From: Cellulophaga algicola DSM 14237
GTDB lineage: Bacteria; Bacteroidota; Bacteroidia; Flavobacteriales; Flavobacteriaceae
Length of the DNA stretch: 64,000 nucleotides
NCBI RefSeq assembly: GCF_000186265.1
Contig: NC_014934.1
Span: 2,046,001 to 2,110,000 of the forward strand
Direction of reading: 5' to 3'
The notes under the pieces are model-generated. The model made no database searches. It had not been told where the DNA came from and saw only the letters and a program-made list of their open reading frames with translations. Positions within the stretch are counted from its first letter, which is position 1. The number at the start of each line of letters is the position of its first letter. Below are positions 37,155 through 45,278 of this stretch, piece by piece. Made by a program: the position numbers and the translations under genes.

Positions 37155-37189
37155 AAAAAAATGCCAGCCTTTTAAGGCTGGCATTTTTT
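37155..37189 (-). terminator. Terminator after the AraC-family gene
   Basis: A GCCAGCC/GGCTGGC hairpin with flanking A and T tracts, 21 bp past the stop of the gene at 37210 on the minus strand. The element is almost symmetric and may stop transcription both ways. Confidence 0.85.
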
Positions 37190-37209
37190 AATTTATCTTA
37201 TGTATAAGA

Positions 37210-38238
37210 TTACGCTGTTACACCTAATCTGTTCTGGTTGTCTTGGTAGTATTTTGGACTACAGTCATACTTTTCTTTGAAAATTTTAGAGAAATAACTT
37301 CTACTTGTTAATCCTACTGTGTATACAATCTCTGAAATGTTTAAATCTGTTGTTTTTATTAAATTCTCAGCAGTTTCAACACGTATGTTTCTAATAAAAT
37401 CTGTAACTGTTCTGTCATGTAATAATTTAAAACCTTCTTGTAATTTTGAAGGAGATAAACCAGATTTTTTGCTTAAATATTTTAAACTGTATTGAATCTC
37501 AGGATAATTTTTAATGAAACTAGAGATTTCTTTAATATCTTCCATTTCATCTCTAGTTAATGAACCAAAGTTGTTTTTAATATTCTTTTGATCTTCTTTA
37601 TGTTGTTGAATCTCTAGTGCTAAAATTACGTGTACAGTACCATTGATTAATAAGTTACGTACAATTCCTTTCTGGCTGATGGCATCCATTTGTTGTATTT
37701 TCTCAGCAATTTTTAAGTTGTAAGAACCAACATACGTGTACATGTCTTCGCCATTTTTAGGCATGAAATTCTTTATTAATTGATTTTTTAATAAATCTAT
37801 ACTTTCATCATCAGATGTTTGTAAAGCATCAACTTTAATATTGGTGAATTTTACAGCTTGATCTTTTCTAAAAAATAGAATAGAATCTTTATTCGGGTCG
37901 CTTGAGAAAATTCCTGTTTGAAATTGATTCAACGATTTTTTTATAGATGTTTCACTAAACCCATAGGATAACTGTCCGTTAGAACAATACATGAAATTTA
38001 TTGGGTTTGTGGTGCTTGTAGTGCTTTTTATGATGGTATCTTGCTTAAAAGTAACATCATACTTCATAAAAGTAATATCGTTCTTAAAAGTGATTCCTGA
38101 AATAGAACCAATTGCAGATTCGCTATTTAATTCTAATTTAAATTCTTGACTTGATTTGTTTAATTTACCACCTAATTCATTCTGTAGGTCATTAAACATT
38201 TGAGATATTGTATTTGTTTTAAGGTGTATCGTTTTCAT
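37210..38238 (-). CDS. AraC-family transcription regulator
   Basis: 342 residues. The C-terminal 100 residues carry two helix-turn-helix motifs of the AraC type (LSPSKLQEGFKLLHDR and ISEIVYTVGLTSRSYFSKIFKEKY). The N-terminal 230 residues form an unfamiliar sensor part rich in beta structure. The gene follows the small lmo0937-type gene by 15 bp on the same strand, so the three genes from 38557 to 37210 may form one transcript. Its target is unknown; the setting suggests stress genes. Confidence 0.88.
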   Translation of the reverse strand: MKTIHLKTNTISQMFNDLQNELGGKLNKSSQEFKLELNSESAIGSISGITFKNDITFMKYDVTFKQDTIIKSTTSTTNPINFMYCSNGQLSYGFSETSIKKSLNQFQTGIFSSDPNKDSILFFRKDQAVKFTNIKVDALQTSDDESIDLLKNQLIKNFMPKNGEDMYTYVGSYNLKIAEKIQQMDAISQKGIVRNLLINGTVHVILALEIQQHKEDQKNIKNNFGSLTRDEMEDIKEISSFIKNYPEIQYSLKYLSKKSGLSPSKLQEGFKLLHDRTVTDFIRNIRVETAENLIKTTDLNISEIVYTVGLTSRSYFSKIFKEKYDCSPKYYQDNQNRLGVTA

Positions 38239-38253
38239 AATGCTGTTTTTACG

Positions 38254-38406
38254 TTAATAATTGTTCTCTTTTAAAACACTAATTATAAGAAGCACTGCTG
38301 CCAGTACTAATACTAAGTGAATCAATAGGCCGAAATCAAAAAAGAAAAACCCTATGGCCCACAGCGCTAGTAATATTGCTGCTAGAATTTTAAAGTAACT
38401 GAGCAT
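38254..38406 (-). CDS. lmo0937-family small membrane protein
   Basis: 50 residues with two hydrophobic helices. The pattern (start MLSYFKILAAILLALWAIGF, then Leu-Ile-His before a second hydrophobic run) matches the small lmo0937-type proteins found across bacteria, usually in stress-related settings. The ATG lies one base after the stop of the 49-residue gene upstream (TAAcATG), which favours translational coupling. Function unknown. Confidence 0.72.
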   Translation of the reverse strand: MLSYFKILAAILLALWAIGFFFFDFGLLIHLVLVLAAVLLIISVLKENNY

Positions 38407-38407
38407 G

Positions 38408-38557
38408 TTAATCTGTTTGTTCTATATTTTTATTCACCGTACAGTCTCCAATACTGTTTGATGTATAATTAGTTGAAGCATCTATAGAAGTGTCTAATGC
38501 ACTTCTTACATTCCCAACTCTTGAATTTGTCTGATATTTATAGTTATTCTGATTCAT
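38408..38557 (-). CDS. Small hypothetical protein, 49 residues
   Basis: A polar, Asn/Ser/Thr-rich peptide without membrane segment or Cys pair. The frame is open further upstream but the ATG at 38557 is the most natural start. It is retained because its stop is one base from the start of the lmo0937-type gene on the same strand. I do not recognise a family; it may only be a leader for the downstream gene. Confidence 0.4.
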   Translation of the reverse strand: MNQNNYKYQTNSRVGNVRSALDTSIDASTNYTSNSIGDCTVNKNIEQTD

Positions 38558-38700
38558 AGTAGTTCTTTTAGTGATTGAGTTAACAATTCGCATACAAGGT
38601 TGTTTTGTACATGACAAATTTCGGAAAAGAGGAGACCTTATTTGTTACACAATTTTTCGTTAGTGTTATATAATTATTGGAAAGAGCTACTTTTTAGACA

Positions 38701-38740
38701 CAAAAAGCCCCGTTTAGGGTAAAAACAGGGCTTTGTGTAT
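38701..38740 (-). terminator. Terminator after the PAS histidine kinase gene
   Basis: A stem AAAGCCCTGTTT / AAACGGGGCTTT with one G-T pair around a 10-nt loop, 44 bp past the kinase stop on the minus strand, followed by T-rich sequence. Confidence 0.75.
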
Positions 38741-38783
38741 TTTAATAAGAATGTAAATGTGTTGCTATACTATAAGGTAAGGG

Positions 38784-41369
38784 TTAAGCAGGAAGGTAAA
38801 CACAGAAGGTAGATCCTTTTCCTATAAAGCTCTCTACAGAAATATGACCCCCATGGTTTTGGGTTATTTTTTTACAAATAGCTAAACCAATACCTGTTCC
38901 GGTATATTCTGTTTTTTGATGCAAGCGTTGAAAAAGCTCAAACACCTTATCGGCATGTACTTGATCAAAACCAATACCATTATCAATTACAGATATGCGG
39001 TAGTATGATTTCTGTTTTTTTACGAAGTTATCTGTAATATCACTTCGTTTTAGTTTCTTACAATTAATTATAATTCTAGGATCTTCTGGTCCTCTATATT
39101 TAATAGCGTTTGATACTAAGTTATTAAACAATTGTTCCATTTGAAAGGGAACCGCATTTAAGGTAGGAAGGTTATCTATAACCAAATCTACACCAGACTC
39201 TTTAATGCGTGCTTCTAAATCTTCTTTAACTTTATCTATAATTTCTTCAAGACTTACTGTTGTAAATTCGCTTTTTGTTTTATTAATACGCGAATACGAT
39301 AATAAATATTTAATAAGCATTCGCATGCGCTCAGAAGATGAGGAAATTTTAGCAAAGAATTCTTTGCCTCTCTCTGATAAATTGTTATAATCCGTATCTT
39401 CTATTCTAGATATAAACATCTGAATTTTTCTAATAGGCTCTTGTAAATCATGACTGGCAACTCTATTAAATGATTCTAACTCTTCGTTTGATCTTTTTAG
39501 CTCCTGATTCTTCTCTTTTAATTTAAGGGCGCCTTTTACTTGATTCGTAATATCTTGGATGACACCAATTAAGGCATCATCTTGAAAATGTCCTGTAGTT
39601 CTAAAATGTTTTATTTTTCTTGAGTTGTTTATGATGCGGTATGAGAAATCTACGGATTTCTTTTTATCAATAGCTTCTTTAATGCTTTCCTTGTAGCCAG
39701 GCAAATCCTCGGGATGAATAAAATTCTTATAATTTTCATGTGTAGGAGGAAATTCTTGAGGTTTGCAATCTAAAAGCATATATAGGTTATCGGAGATATC
39801 TGAACTTTCTTCTTTTTCAACTACGAAGCTCCAGCGGTAATTACCGATTTTGGCTAATGTTTTAGCATCTTTTAAAATAGCGTTCTGTCTTTTGAGTTGT
39901 TCGTTTATTTCTAAAATTTTTCGTTCGTCTTGTTTCTGTTTTGAAATATTCATAGAAGTAACGCAGACTCCATCACCAGTTTTAATGGCATAGGTATCAA
40001 ACCACATATGAACATTATTAAAAATATAATCTCGTTCAAATTCAATAGGTTTTCCTGTTTTTACCGCCTCACATAATAGTTCAAAAACACCGTTATTCAT
40101 CAAGAAAGGATAAACATCTGATATTTTTTTCTGGACTAACTCATTTGGTTTTTGACCTGTAGTATTTTTAATTTCTTCATTGGTATAAAAGATCGTAAAA
40201 TCTGTGATAATTCCTTCCTTATCTGTTTGAGGTTCAAAATAACTTATAACGTTATTGGTACTTTTAATAACGTTCTGCAAAAACTCGTCCGTTTCTTTTA
40301 TTTCTTCATATTGTTCCTGTAACTCTAAATTTAAAGCATTTAGTTTAGCGACAGATTCTTTTTCATGGGAGGTGTTTTTTGCAATAATCAATAAGCCATT
40401 GTTTAAAGGACTCATTACAGACTCTAGCCATATTTTTTTACCATTTAAAAGTACTTGTCTGCTTAGCTGACTTTCTTTCTTGTCTATAAATGATTTCGCT
40501 AGTACCTCATACTCGCCATTTAAAACTGTAAACGGGAATATTTTTGAAATTGGTTTTCCTACAATATCTTCCGGGTCTAATCCAAAATCTATTTTGTTAC
40601 GCTCATTAGCATAGACTAACTTAAAATCAGTAACCTCACCATTGTCATTGTAAATAGGCTCATAGAAATTTACAATATTTTCTGTTTTAGCCATGACGTT
40701 AGAAAGGAATGCTTCTGCTTTAGATCTGTTTTTACGTTCATTATTAATTTTAATGAACGATACTACAAATACAAACATGGCAAATACGCCCAATACTAAT
40801 ATCATAAAAGGAGATAAGAATGCGTACGAGTTAAACTCCTCTTTACGTTCTTTTAAAAGTTTTTCTTCTTTTATCAGCATAAAGTTTTTACGCTGCTTAA
40901 GTTCTGCCATGATATGGGCAATCTCGTCTAATTTGGTACGCTCTTTGGTAGAATATTTTAAGCGTACTTTAGGTGAAACCGCTATAGCTTTCAATGCTTT
41001 TACAAGATTTCGTTGTAATTCTCCTACGCGTGTTAAATGAGTTTGTTGTATGGGGTTGTCGTCTAATAAAACTGTTAGTTTGTTAAATTTAATGTCAGAC
41101 TCATCAATATATTTTTGAAAAGATATAGAGGTTACTAAGGTGTCTTTTCGTAACAAATTGGTCAGCTGTGCTGATTCCATTTGTGAGTATATTGAAAATA
41201 GATTATTTATTTCTGTTTCAACTTCTAATGTATGAGTTACAGCATTGGCAGCTTCTTTAAATTCCGATATTTGTTTATAGCTTATGCTGCCAATAAAGGT
41301 AAGCAGAGCTGCTGCAATAATGAGTAATACTATATAGAGTTTTGGGGATAATATTAGCTTTTTAGCCAC
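38784..41369 (-). CDS. PAS-domain sensor histidine kinase with N-terminal sensor loop
   Basis: 861 residues. Membrane helices near 11-30 and 183-208 enclose a mostly helical loop that looks like a four-helix-bundle (CHASE3-like) sensor. Three PAS-type domains follow (about 220-340, 365-480 and 495-620). The HisKA domain has SHDLQEP with His640. The ATPase domain has the N box NNLVSNAIKYR, DNGIGF, and GTGIGLAICKKI. The gene sits 10 bp after the receiver gene, so AraC, receiver and kinase form one operon. Signal and target are unknown. Confidence 0.92.
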   Translation of the reverse strand: MAKKLILSPKLYIVLLIIAAALLTFIGSISYKQISEFKEAANAVTHTLEVETEINNLFSIYSQMESAQLTNLLRKDTLVTSISFQKYIDESDIKFNKLTVLLDDNPIQQTHLTRVGELQRNLVKALKAIAVSPKVRLKYSTKERTKLDEIAHIMAELKQRKNFMLIKEEKLLKERKEEFNSYAFLSPFMILVLGVFAMFVFVVSFIKINNERKNRSKAEAFLSNVMAKTENIVNFYEPIYNDNGEVTDFKLVYANERNKIDFGLDPEDIVGKPISKIFPFTVLNGEYEVLAKSFIDKKESQLSRQVLLNGKKIWLESVMSPLNNGLLIIAKNTSHEKESVAKLNALNLELQEQYEEIKETDEFLQNVIKSTNNVISYFEPQTDKEGIITDFTIFYTNEEIKNTTGQKPNELVQKKISDVYPFLMNNGVFELLCEAVKTGKPIEFERDYIFNNVHMWFDTYAIKTGDGVCVTSMNISKQKQDERKILEINEQLKRQNAILKDAKTLAKIGNYRWSFVVEKEESSDISDNLYMLLDCKPQEFPPTHENYKNFIHPEDLPGYKESIKEAIDKKKSVDFSYRIINNSRKIKHFRTTGHFQDDALIGVIQDITNQVKGALKLKEKNQELKRSNEELESFNRVASHDLQEPIRKIQMFISRIEDTDYNNLSERGKEFFAKISSSSERMRMLIKYLLSYSRINKTKSEFTTVSLEEIIDKVKEDLEARIKESGVDLVIDNLPTLNAVPFQMEQLFNNLVSNAIKYRGPEDPRIIINCKKLKRSDITDNFVKKQKSYYRISVIDNGIGFDQVHADKVFELFQRLHQKTEYTGTGIGLAICKKITQNHGGHISVESFIGKGSTFCVYLPA

Positions 41370-41379
41370 GATTTTTTTC

Positions 41380-41826
41380 TTAAATTCTTAGTAAAAAATT
41401 CTCTCTATTCAAGGCAGACGTTTCATACTGCCAATTAAGCTGCAATACTTTTTCGATAACCGTTCTCAATTCTCCAAAACTGTTAGGTTTGTTAATGTAT
41501 ACATTAGCACCATTCACAAATGTTTCTTCAATATCTCGTTCAGAAGAGGAGGTAGAGTATATAGCAACAGACAAATCTCTAAGTTTGGCATGTTCTCGAA
41601 TCTCTTTTAAGCACTGCATGCCATTTTTAATAGGCATATTTAAATCCAAAAAAATAACCTCTGGAAGTATTACATTGGGCAATACCAGGTAATCCATAAG
41701 TTCTTTACCATTTGTGAATAATGATAATTTTGTCTTTATTTTAATTTCTTCAATAGCATCTTTAAACAAAAGTCTATCATCTTCGTCATCATCTGCTAAT
41801 GCAATATTCAATGTTTGGATTGCCAT
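41380..41826 (-). CDS. Stand-alone CheY-like receiver protein
   Basis: 148 residues, a receiver domain only. The acidic pocket is DDDEDD (12-17), phospho-acceptor Asp61 lies in FLDLNMP, and Lys113 lies in INKP. There is no output domain, so it acts by protein contact or as a phosphate relay or sink. It sits 10 bp from both the AraC-family gene before it and the histidine kinase after it, so its partner is most likely that kinase. Confidence 0.92.
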   Translation of the reverse strand: MAIQTLNIALADDDEDDRLLFKDAIEEIKIKTKLSLFTNGKELMDYLVLPNVILPEVIFLDLNMPIKNGMQCLKEIREHAKLRDLSVAIYSTSSSERDIEETFVNGANVYINKPNSFGELRTVIEKVLQLNWQYETSALNRENFLLRI

Positions 41827-41836
41827 GTATAATTTA

Positions 41837-42400
41837 TTAGTTTCTATATCCTACTTTTTCTTTTCTTTTTTTTATTATTTTTTGAAAAGAAGAAGGAGTA
41901 AGTCCGGTTGTTTTCTTAAACTGTGTTGATAAATGTGCAACGCTACTGTAATTTAACTTATACGCAATTTCGGTTAAGGTTAGATCATTCTCAATAATAA
42001 GTGTTTTAGCTACATCAATCTTTTTTAAGATAACAAAATTCTCTATTGAGGTGTGTGTTGTCTCAGAAAATAAATTGGAAAGGTAGGCATAGGAATAATC
42101 TAATTTTTCAGATAAATAAGTAGAAACATTATATTTTTGCGCTTCTTCATCACCATTTACAACGAGCGTAATAGCATCTTTTATGCGTTGTATTAAAGCT
42201 ATTTGTTGGTTGCTGATGATTTCTATTCCGTATGCTGATAAATTTTCTGTTATAACTAGCATTTGAGCATTGTCAGGAGTTTTATTTAATATAATTTCTC
42301 CAACACCTAGTAAAGAATATTCTAGACCCATGGCATCTAGTTGCTCACAAAGCACTTTTCTGCATAAAATGTTATAATCAAACTTTACATTTATTGTCAT
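41837..42400 (-). CDS. Short AraC-family regulator
   Basis: 187 residues. The N-terminal 75 residues are a short domain containing IILNKTPDNAQ; the C-terminal half has the AraC double helix-turn-helix (VSTYLSEKLDYSYAYLSNLF, then LTLTEIAYKLNYSSVAHLSTQF). It has no recognisable sugar-binding cupin. The gene heads a three-gene unit with a receiver and a sensor kinase. A link from kinase to this regulator is inferred from gene order only. Confidence 0.88.
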   Translation of the reverse strand: MTINVKFDYNILCRKVLCEQLDAMGLEYSLLGVGEIILNKTPDNAQMLVITENLSAYGIEIISNQQIALIQRIKDAITLVVNGDEEAQKYNVSTYLSEKLDYSYAYLSNLFSETTHTSIENFVILKKIDVAKTLIIENDLTLTEIAYKLNYSSVAHLSTQFKKTTGLTPSSFQKIIKKRKEKVGYRN

Positions 42401-42508
42401 AAAATAACTTTATTGAAACCTCTGGTGAGCCTTACAAATATCGTATTTTTTTGCCTTTAATCTTCCCTTGTTTAAGTTTTATTTAACCACTACTAAAGAA
42501 CTATTTGA

Positions 42509-42823
42509 CTAGTTATGCTCGAAATGATCTTTGGGTATTTCTTTAAAAAACTCTGCCATTACAGTATCACTCGAAGGACTATAGTTTGCGAGTACCGTGC
42601 CTTTAATGTGGTCATTAGTTTCAATAACATACAATATTGACATATCTGATGGGTTGCTCATGCCTTCAAATCGGAATTCTTTTTTGATGTAAATTTCTTC
42701 AGGTTTGTACTCTTTTTTTGTATCTAAATCAATTAAGATGCCTCCCTTGGCCGTAAAATTAGTAGTGAATCCTTTCGCCTGATATTCTTCAATATATTCT
42801 TTTTCACTTTTTGCATATTCCAT
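42509..42823 (-). CDS. Small conserved protein of the type mislabelled phosphoribosylpyrophosphate synthetase
   Basis: 104 residues from the ATG at 42823; codons upstream of it are ignored. FRFEGMSNPSDMSILYVIE recalls a short Bacteroidota family that databases often call phosphoribosylpyrophosphate synthetase, although nothing in it resembles Prs. It has no signal peptide and no metal motif. Function unknown. A hairpin terminator precedes it, so it is transcribed alone. Confidence 0.6.
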   Translation of the reverse strand: MEYAKSEKEYIEEYQAKGFTTNFTAKGGILIDLDTKKEYKPEEIYIKKEFRFEGMSNPSDMSILYVIETNDHIKGTVLANYSPSSDTVMAEFFKEIPKDHFEHN

Positions 42824-42848
42824 AAGTTCTATTTTTTTTATATTTAAA

Positions 42849-42887
42849 AAAAAGGACAAAATCAATTCATTGAATTCTGTCCTTTTA
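42849..42887 (-). terminator. Terminator after the 59-residue lipoprotein gene
   Basis: AAAAGGACA and TGTCCTTTT arms enclose a second small stem (AATTCATTGAATT). On the minus strand the hairpin is followed by a run of T residues. It ends the unit 43294-42914. Confidence 0.7.
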
Positions 42888-42913
42888 TAATAATATCAAT
42901 TCAGATGACGGTA

Positions 42914-43093
42914 TTAATTGTCATCTGTATGGTCGTCAATTTCGTCTCCTACTTCCTCAACGCCTTCGTCAATTTCGTCTCCTACTTCTTCAATTTTATC
43001 TTCTGTAGTTTTGTCTTCTCTACAACTTGTAAATGTCATTAAAGAGGCTCCTAAAAATAAGATTAAGAAGGTATTTATTATGGGTTTTTTCAT
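42914..43093 (-). CDS. Small acidic lipoprotein, 59 residues
   Basis: A signal peptide with lipobox gives Cys24 (FTSCRED). The mature part is only about 36 residues, very acidic, and contains EEVGDEIDE and EEVGDEIDD as a tandem repeat, which predicts a short amphipathic helix. It lies 39 bp behind the DUF1328-type gene on the same strand. I know of no function; similar short acidic lipoproteins occur next to stress genes in Flavobacteriia. The DNA repeat produces a Ser/Pro-rich open frame on the other strand, which is not a gene. Confidence 0.68.
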   Translation of the reverse strand: MKKPIINTFLILFLGASLMTFTSCREDKTTEDKIEEVGDEIDEGVEEVGDEIDDHTDDN

Positions 43094-43132
43094 CGTTTTA
43101 ATTTTAAGTTTATACGTGTATTATTTGTATGT

Positions 43133-43294
43133 CTATACCTTTTTTCTTCCGGTCAAAAGTGAAATAACAAAGAGTATTAAAAATATAAAGAATAATACTT
43201 TTGCGATGCTTGCAGCACCTGCTGCTATTCCTCCAAAGCCAAATACTGCGGCTATAATTGCTAATATGATAAATGTGACTGTCCAACGTAACAT
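43133..43294 (-). CDS. DUF1328-type small membrane protein
   Basis: 53 residues with two hydrophobic helices. The start [20 protein letters not shown] and the following [16 protein letters not shown] match the DUF1328 pattern, in which a Gly/Ala-rich turn joins the helices; a basic tail (GRKK) follows. Members are widespread, often near stress or envelope genes, and uncharacterised. It begins a short unit with the 59-residue lipoprotein. Confidence 0.82.
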   Translation of the reverse strand: MLRWTVTFIILAIIAAVFGFGGIAAGAASIAKVLFFIFLILFVISLLTGRKKV

Positions 43295-43440
43295 AATGTT
43301 TGTTTTTAAGGGTTAAATTGAAGCTAGCATTTTGCTAACTGTCTGTTACAAAGATGCAACTGTTTTAGAGTTTAGATTAACGTAATCGATAAATTTGTTG
43401 CTCCATAAACAATTGATATTCTTTAATTTATAGGGAATAA

Positions 43441-43470
43441 AAAAAGGAATACTTTAAAGTATTCCTTTTT
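43441..43470 (-). terminator. Terminator after the PA2169-type gene
   Basis: A perfect 30-bp palindrome with GGAATACTTT/AAAGTATTCC arms and A and T tracts outside, 26 bp past the stop of the gene at 43496. Confidence 0.82.
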
Positions 43471-43495
43471 GAGTAAAAATATAATGCAAAAATGT

Positions 43496-43945
43496 TTAGC
43501 TGATGTTTTCCATCACTTTTTCTTTCGCTAGATCTAGTTCAATTTGATTCATCTGTTGTGTTAACAGTGTAATTGTACTAGAAGGTAAATTTGTTTCTGA
43601 TAATACATCTTTGTATTCATCAATGGCTGCTTTTTCTCCTCTAATTGCTTCCTCTAACATAGATTCCGAAGTGTTTGAAGAAACGAATGCTTTAACATCC
43701 ATCCATGTTCTATGTGCAGCTGCAGCTAAACTTCCGCTTTTTTCTATATTTTGTCCAAAACTATTTATTTCAACTTTAAGTTGGTGTCCAAAATCATATC
43801 GTTGCTTACTTTTTCTTGTAAAGAATGTTTTTAAAACTACATTATCTGTATTTTCAGATGCTTTCTTATAGCCTTTTTCTGCATCATAGGTTTTTTCTAA
43901 TAATGCATTTAATTTATCTCCTACTTTATCTGTATATGTACTCAT
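43496..43945 (-). CDS. PA2169/DUF2383-type four-helix-bundle protein
   Basis: 149 residues, almost wholly helical. Features of the DUF2383/PA2169 family are the EKGYKKASEN stretch, the HRTWMDVK segment and the EEAIRGEKAAIDEYKDVL helix. The fold is ferritin-like but a complete di-iron set is not evident. Function unknown, although the family is usually found with stress and desiccation genes. A TAnnTTTG box lies about 55 bp upstream of the start. Confidence 0.8.
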   Translation of the reverse strand: MSTYTDKVGDKLNALLEKTYDAEKGYKKASENTDNVVLKTFFTRKSKQRYDFGHQLKVEINSFGQNIEKSGSLAAAAHRTWMDVKAFVSSNTSESMLEEAIRGEKAAIDEYKDVLSETNLPSSTITLLTQQMNQIELDLAKEKVMENIS

Positions 43946-43998
43946 AATTATTGTATTTATGTGATGAGGTATTTAATGCTACCTCTTTTAGCATATTT

Positions 43999-44006
43999 CA
44001 AATTTA
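43999..44006 (-). promoter_or_regulatory. -7 box TAAATTTG for the PA2169-type gene
   Basis: An exact TAnnTTTG match on the minus strand. A TTA but no TTG lies near the -33 position, so the promoter may be weak or activator-dependent. Confidence 0.5.
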
Positions 44007-44081
44007 CCTTCTTAACATTATTAGGATTAACCCATTAGATGTTTTGATTGCCGCAAAAAGATTTGTTTCGTTAAAAAAATG

Positions 44082-44969
44082 TTACCCCTCTTTTTGTTCT
44101 TGTGTAAACTTAAAGTTTTTAGGAAAGTCTAAAGTTCTTATCGGGAACGGAATATTAATATCATTCTTATCAAAAGCTTTCTTAATACAAATCATAGCTT
44201 CTGACTTAGCTTTAGCAACCTCTAATGCAGAGGTAGAATCAATCCAAAATCGTGTTTCAAAATTTATGGAGCTGTCTCCAAATTCAGAATATATAAAAAT
44301 AACATCCTTTTCGTTTGCTACGGGTTCAAAATTAGATACGATCGTTTGTCTCACTAAGTCGCGAACAAATTCTAAGTTTGATGAATAACCAACGCCACAA
44401 GTTAAAATAACTCGGGACTGCGCCGTTGATGAAAAGTTTTTAATAGGGTTTTCTAACACCAATTTATTAGGTAAGTAAACTAAATTGTTATCAGGTTGTC
44501 TTATGGTCACGGCACGTAAATCTATATCTATAACCTCGCCCTCAAAATCATTGCTCTCTATCCAATCGCCAAATTTTATTTGTTTAATGTAGGATAAAAC
44601 AATACCAGAAAAGGTATTTGCTAAAGCGCCTTGCAATGCTAACCCAACGGCTAAACCTGCCACCCCTGCACCTGCTAATATGGTGTTTAGCGTTTTACTT
44701 AAATCTAAAATCCCTAATACTAAAAATAAACCAGCAAAAATCACTAAAATTGAGATTAGCTTAGCAATGACATTTTTCATCGATTTTTGAAGGCTGCTCT
44801 TGCTTAGTAATTTTAAGGTTAACCTACTGATGTATTTAGATAGGAATAGGACAATGACAAAAACAAATATTGCAATAATAATATTTGGTAAGTTGATGAT
44901 TAAATTATTTAACCATGATTCTAATCTATTTGCCATTTTGTTCCAGGCATCAGTTAATTGTATTTTCAT
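44082..44969 (-). CDS. MscS-family small mechanosensitive channel
   Basis: 295 residues, the size of E. coli MscS. Three membrane helices are seen (about 23-48, 65-87 and 90-117). The third is the Gly/Ala-rich pore helix GVAGLAVGLALQGALANTF. The beta domain (about 125-190) and the C-terminal alpha-beta part (to 290) follow. The protein opens under membrane tension and protects against osmotic downshock. It lies in a group with other osmotic or envelope stress genes. A candidate leader hairpin lies 84 bp upstream. Confidence 0.92.
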   Translation of the reverse strand: MKIQLTDAWNKMANRLESWLNNLIINLPNIIIAIFVFVIVLFLSKYISRLTLKLLSKSSLQKSMKNVIAKLISILVIFAGLFLVLGILDLSKTLNTILAGAGVAGLAVGLALQGALANTFSGIVLSYIKQIKFGDWIESNDFEGEVIDIDLRAVTIRQPDNNLVYLPNKLVLENPIKNFSSTAQSRVILTCGVGYSSNLEFVRDLVRQTIVSNFEPVANEKDVIFIYSEFGDSSINFETRFWIDSTSALEVAKAKSEAMICIKKAFDKNDINIPFPIRTLDFPKNFKFTQEQKEG

Positions 44970-45052
44970 GTGGTTTTATTTTAAATGCAAAACTTAGCTA
45001 TTGCATTCTGGATTGTTATATTATTTTTTAAATATGTTGATGTTTTGGAAAG

Positions 45053-45134
45053 AAAAAAAAGCATGGGTTCAACTTATTAATCGTGTTGAAAACCATGCTC
45101 TACCAACCAACATTATAAAATGCATTCAAATATA
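45053..45134 (-). ncRNA. Candidate small RNA or leader attenuator upstream of mscS
   Basis: On the minus strand TATATTTG (45134-45127) is an exact -7 box. About 30 nt on comes a hairpin (45099-45085 with 45073-45060, one-base bulge) followed by eight T residues (45060-45053). No minus-strand gene lies before this terminator, so it would end an RNA of about 70 nt or act as an attenuator in the mscS leader. No good -33 TTG is present. Confidence 0.4.
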
Positions 45135-45184
45135 GAAAGGGAATAGGCTAATGATGTGCTGTATCCAATGTTTGATTAACTTTT

Positions 45185-45216
45185 TTGAATTCATACGATT
45201 AGATTAATAATATTTG
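45185..45216 (+). promoter_or_regulatory. Possible promoter for the DUF2254 gene
   Basis: TTG at 45185-45187, a 20-bp spacer and TAATATTTG at 45208-45216, which has one base more than the TAnnTTTG consensus. It lies 62 bp before the ATG at 45279. Confidence 0.35.
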
Positions 45217-45278
45217 TGTTGTGTATAGTATTAGTGCTTGTAAAAGGGGAACTTTATAGGCTTATAAAATTTTTAATT

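Noticed and set aside
40693-41040. Plus-strand frame of 115 codons within the PAS kinase gene
   Set aside because: Antisense to membrane and linker segments of a complete kinase; no family resemblance.
42918-43316. Plus-strand open frame of 132 codons rich in Ser, Thr and Pro
   Set aside because: It is the complement of the acidic repeat in the minus-strand lipoprotein and of the DUF1328-type gene; both of those have proper signal or membrane segments and family matches.
45080-45112. Minus-strand sequence like a tRNA D arm (GGTTGGTAGAGCATGG)
   Set aside because: No acceptor, anticodon or T stem can be paired around it; it forms instead one arm of the orphan terminator hairpin.
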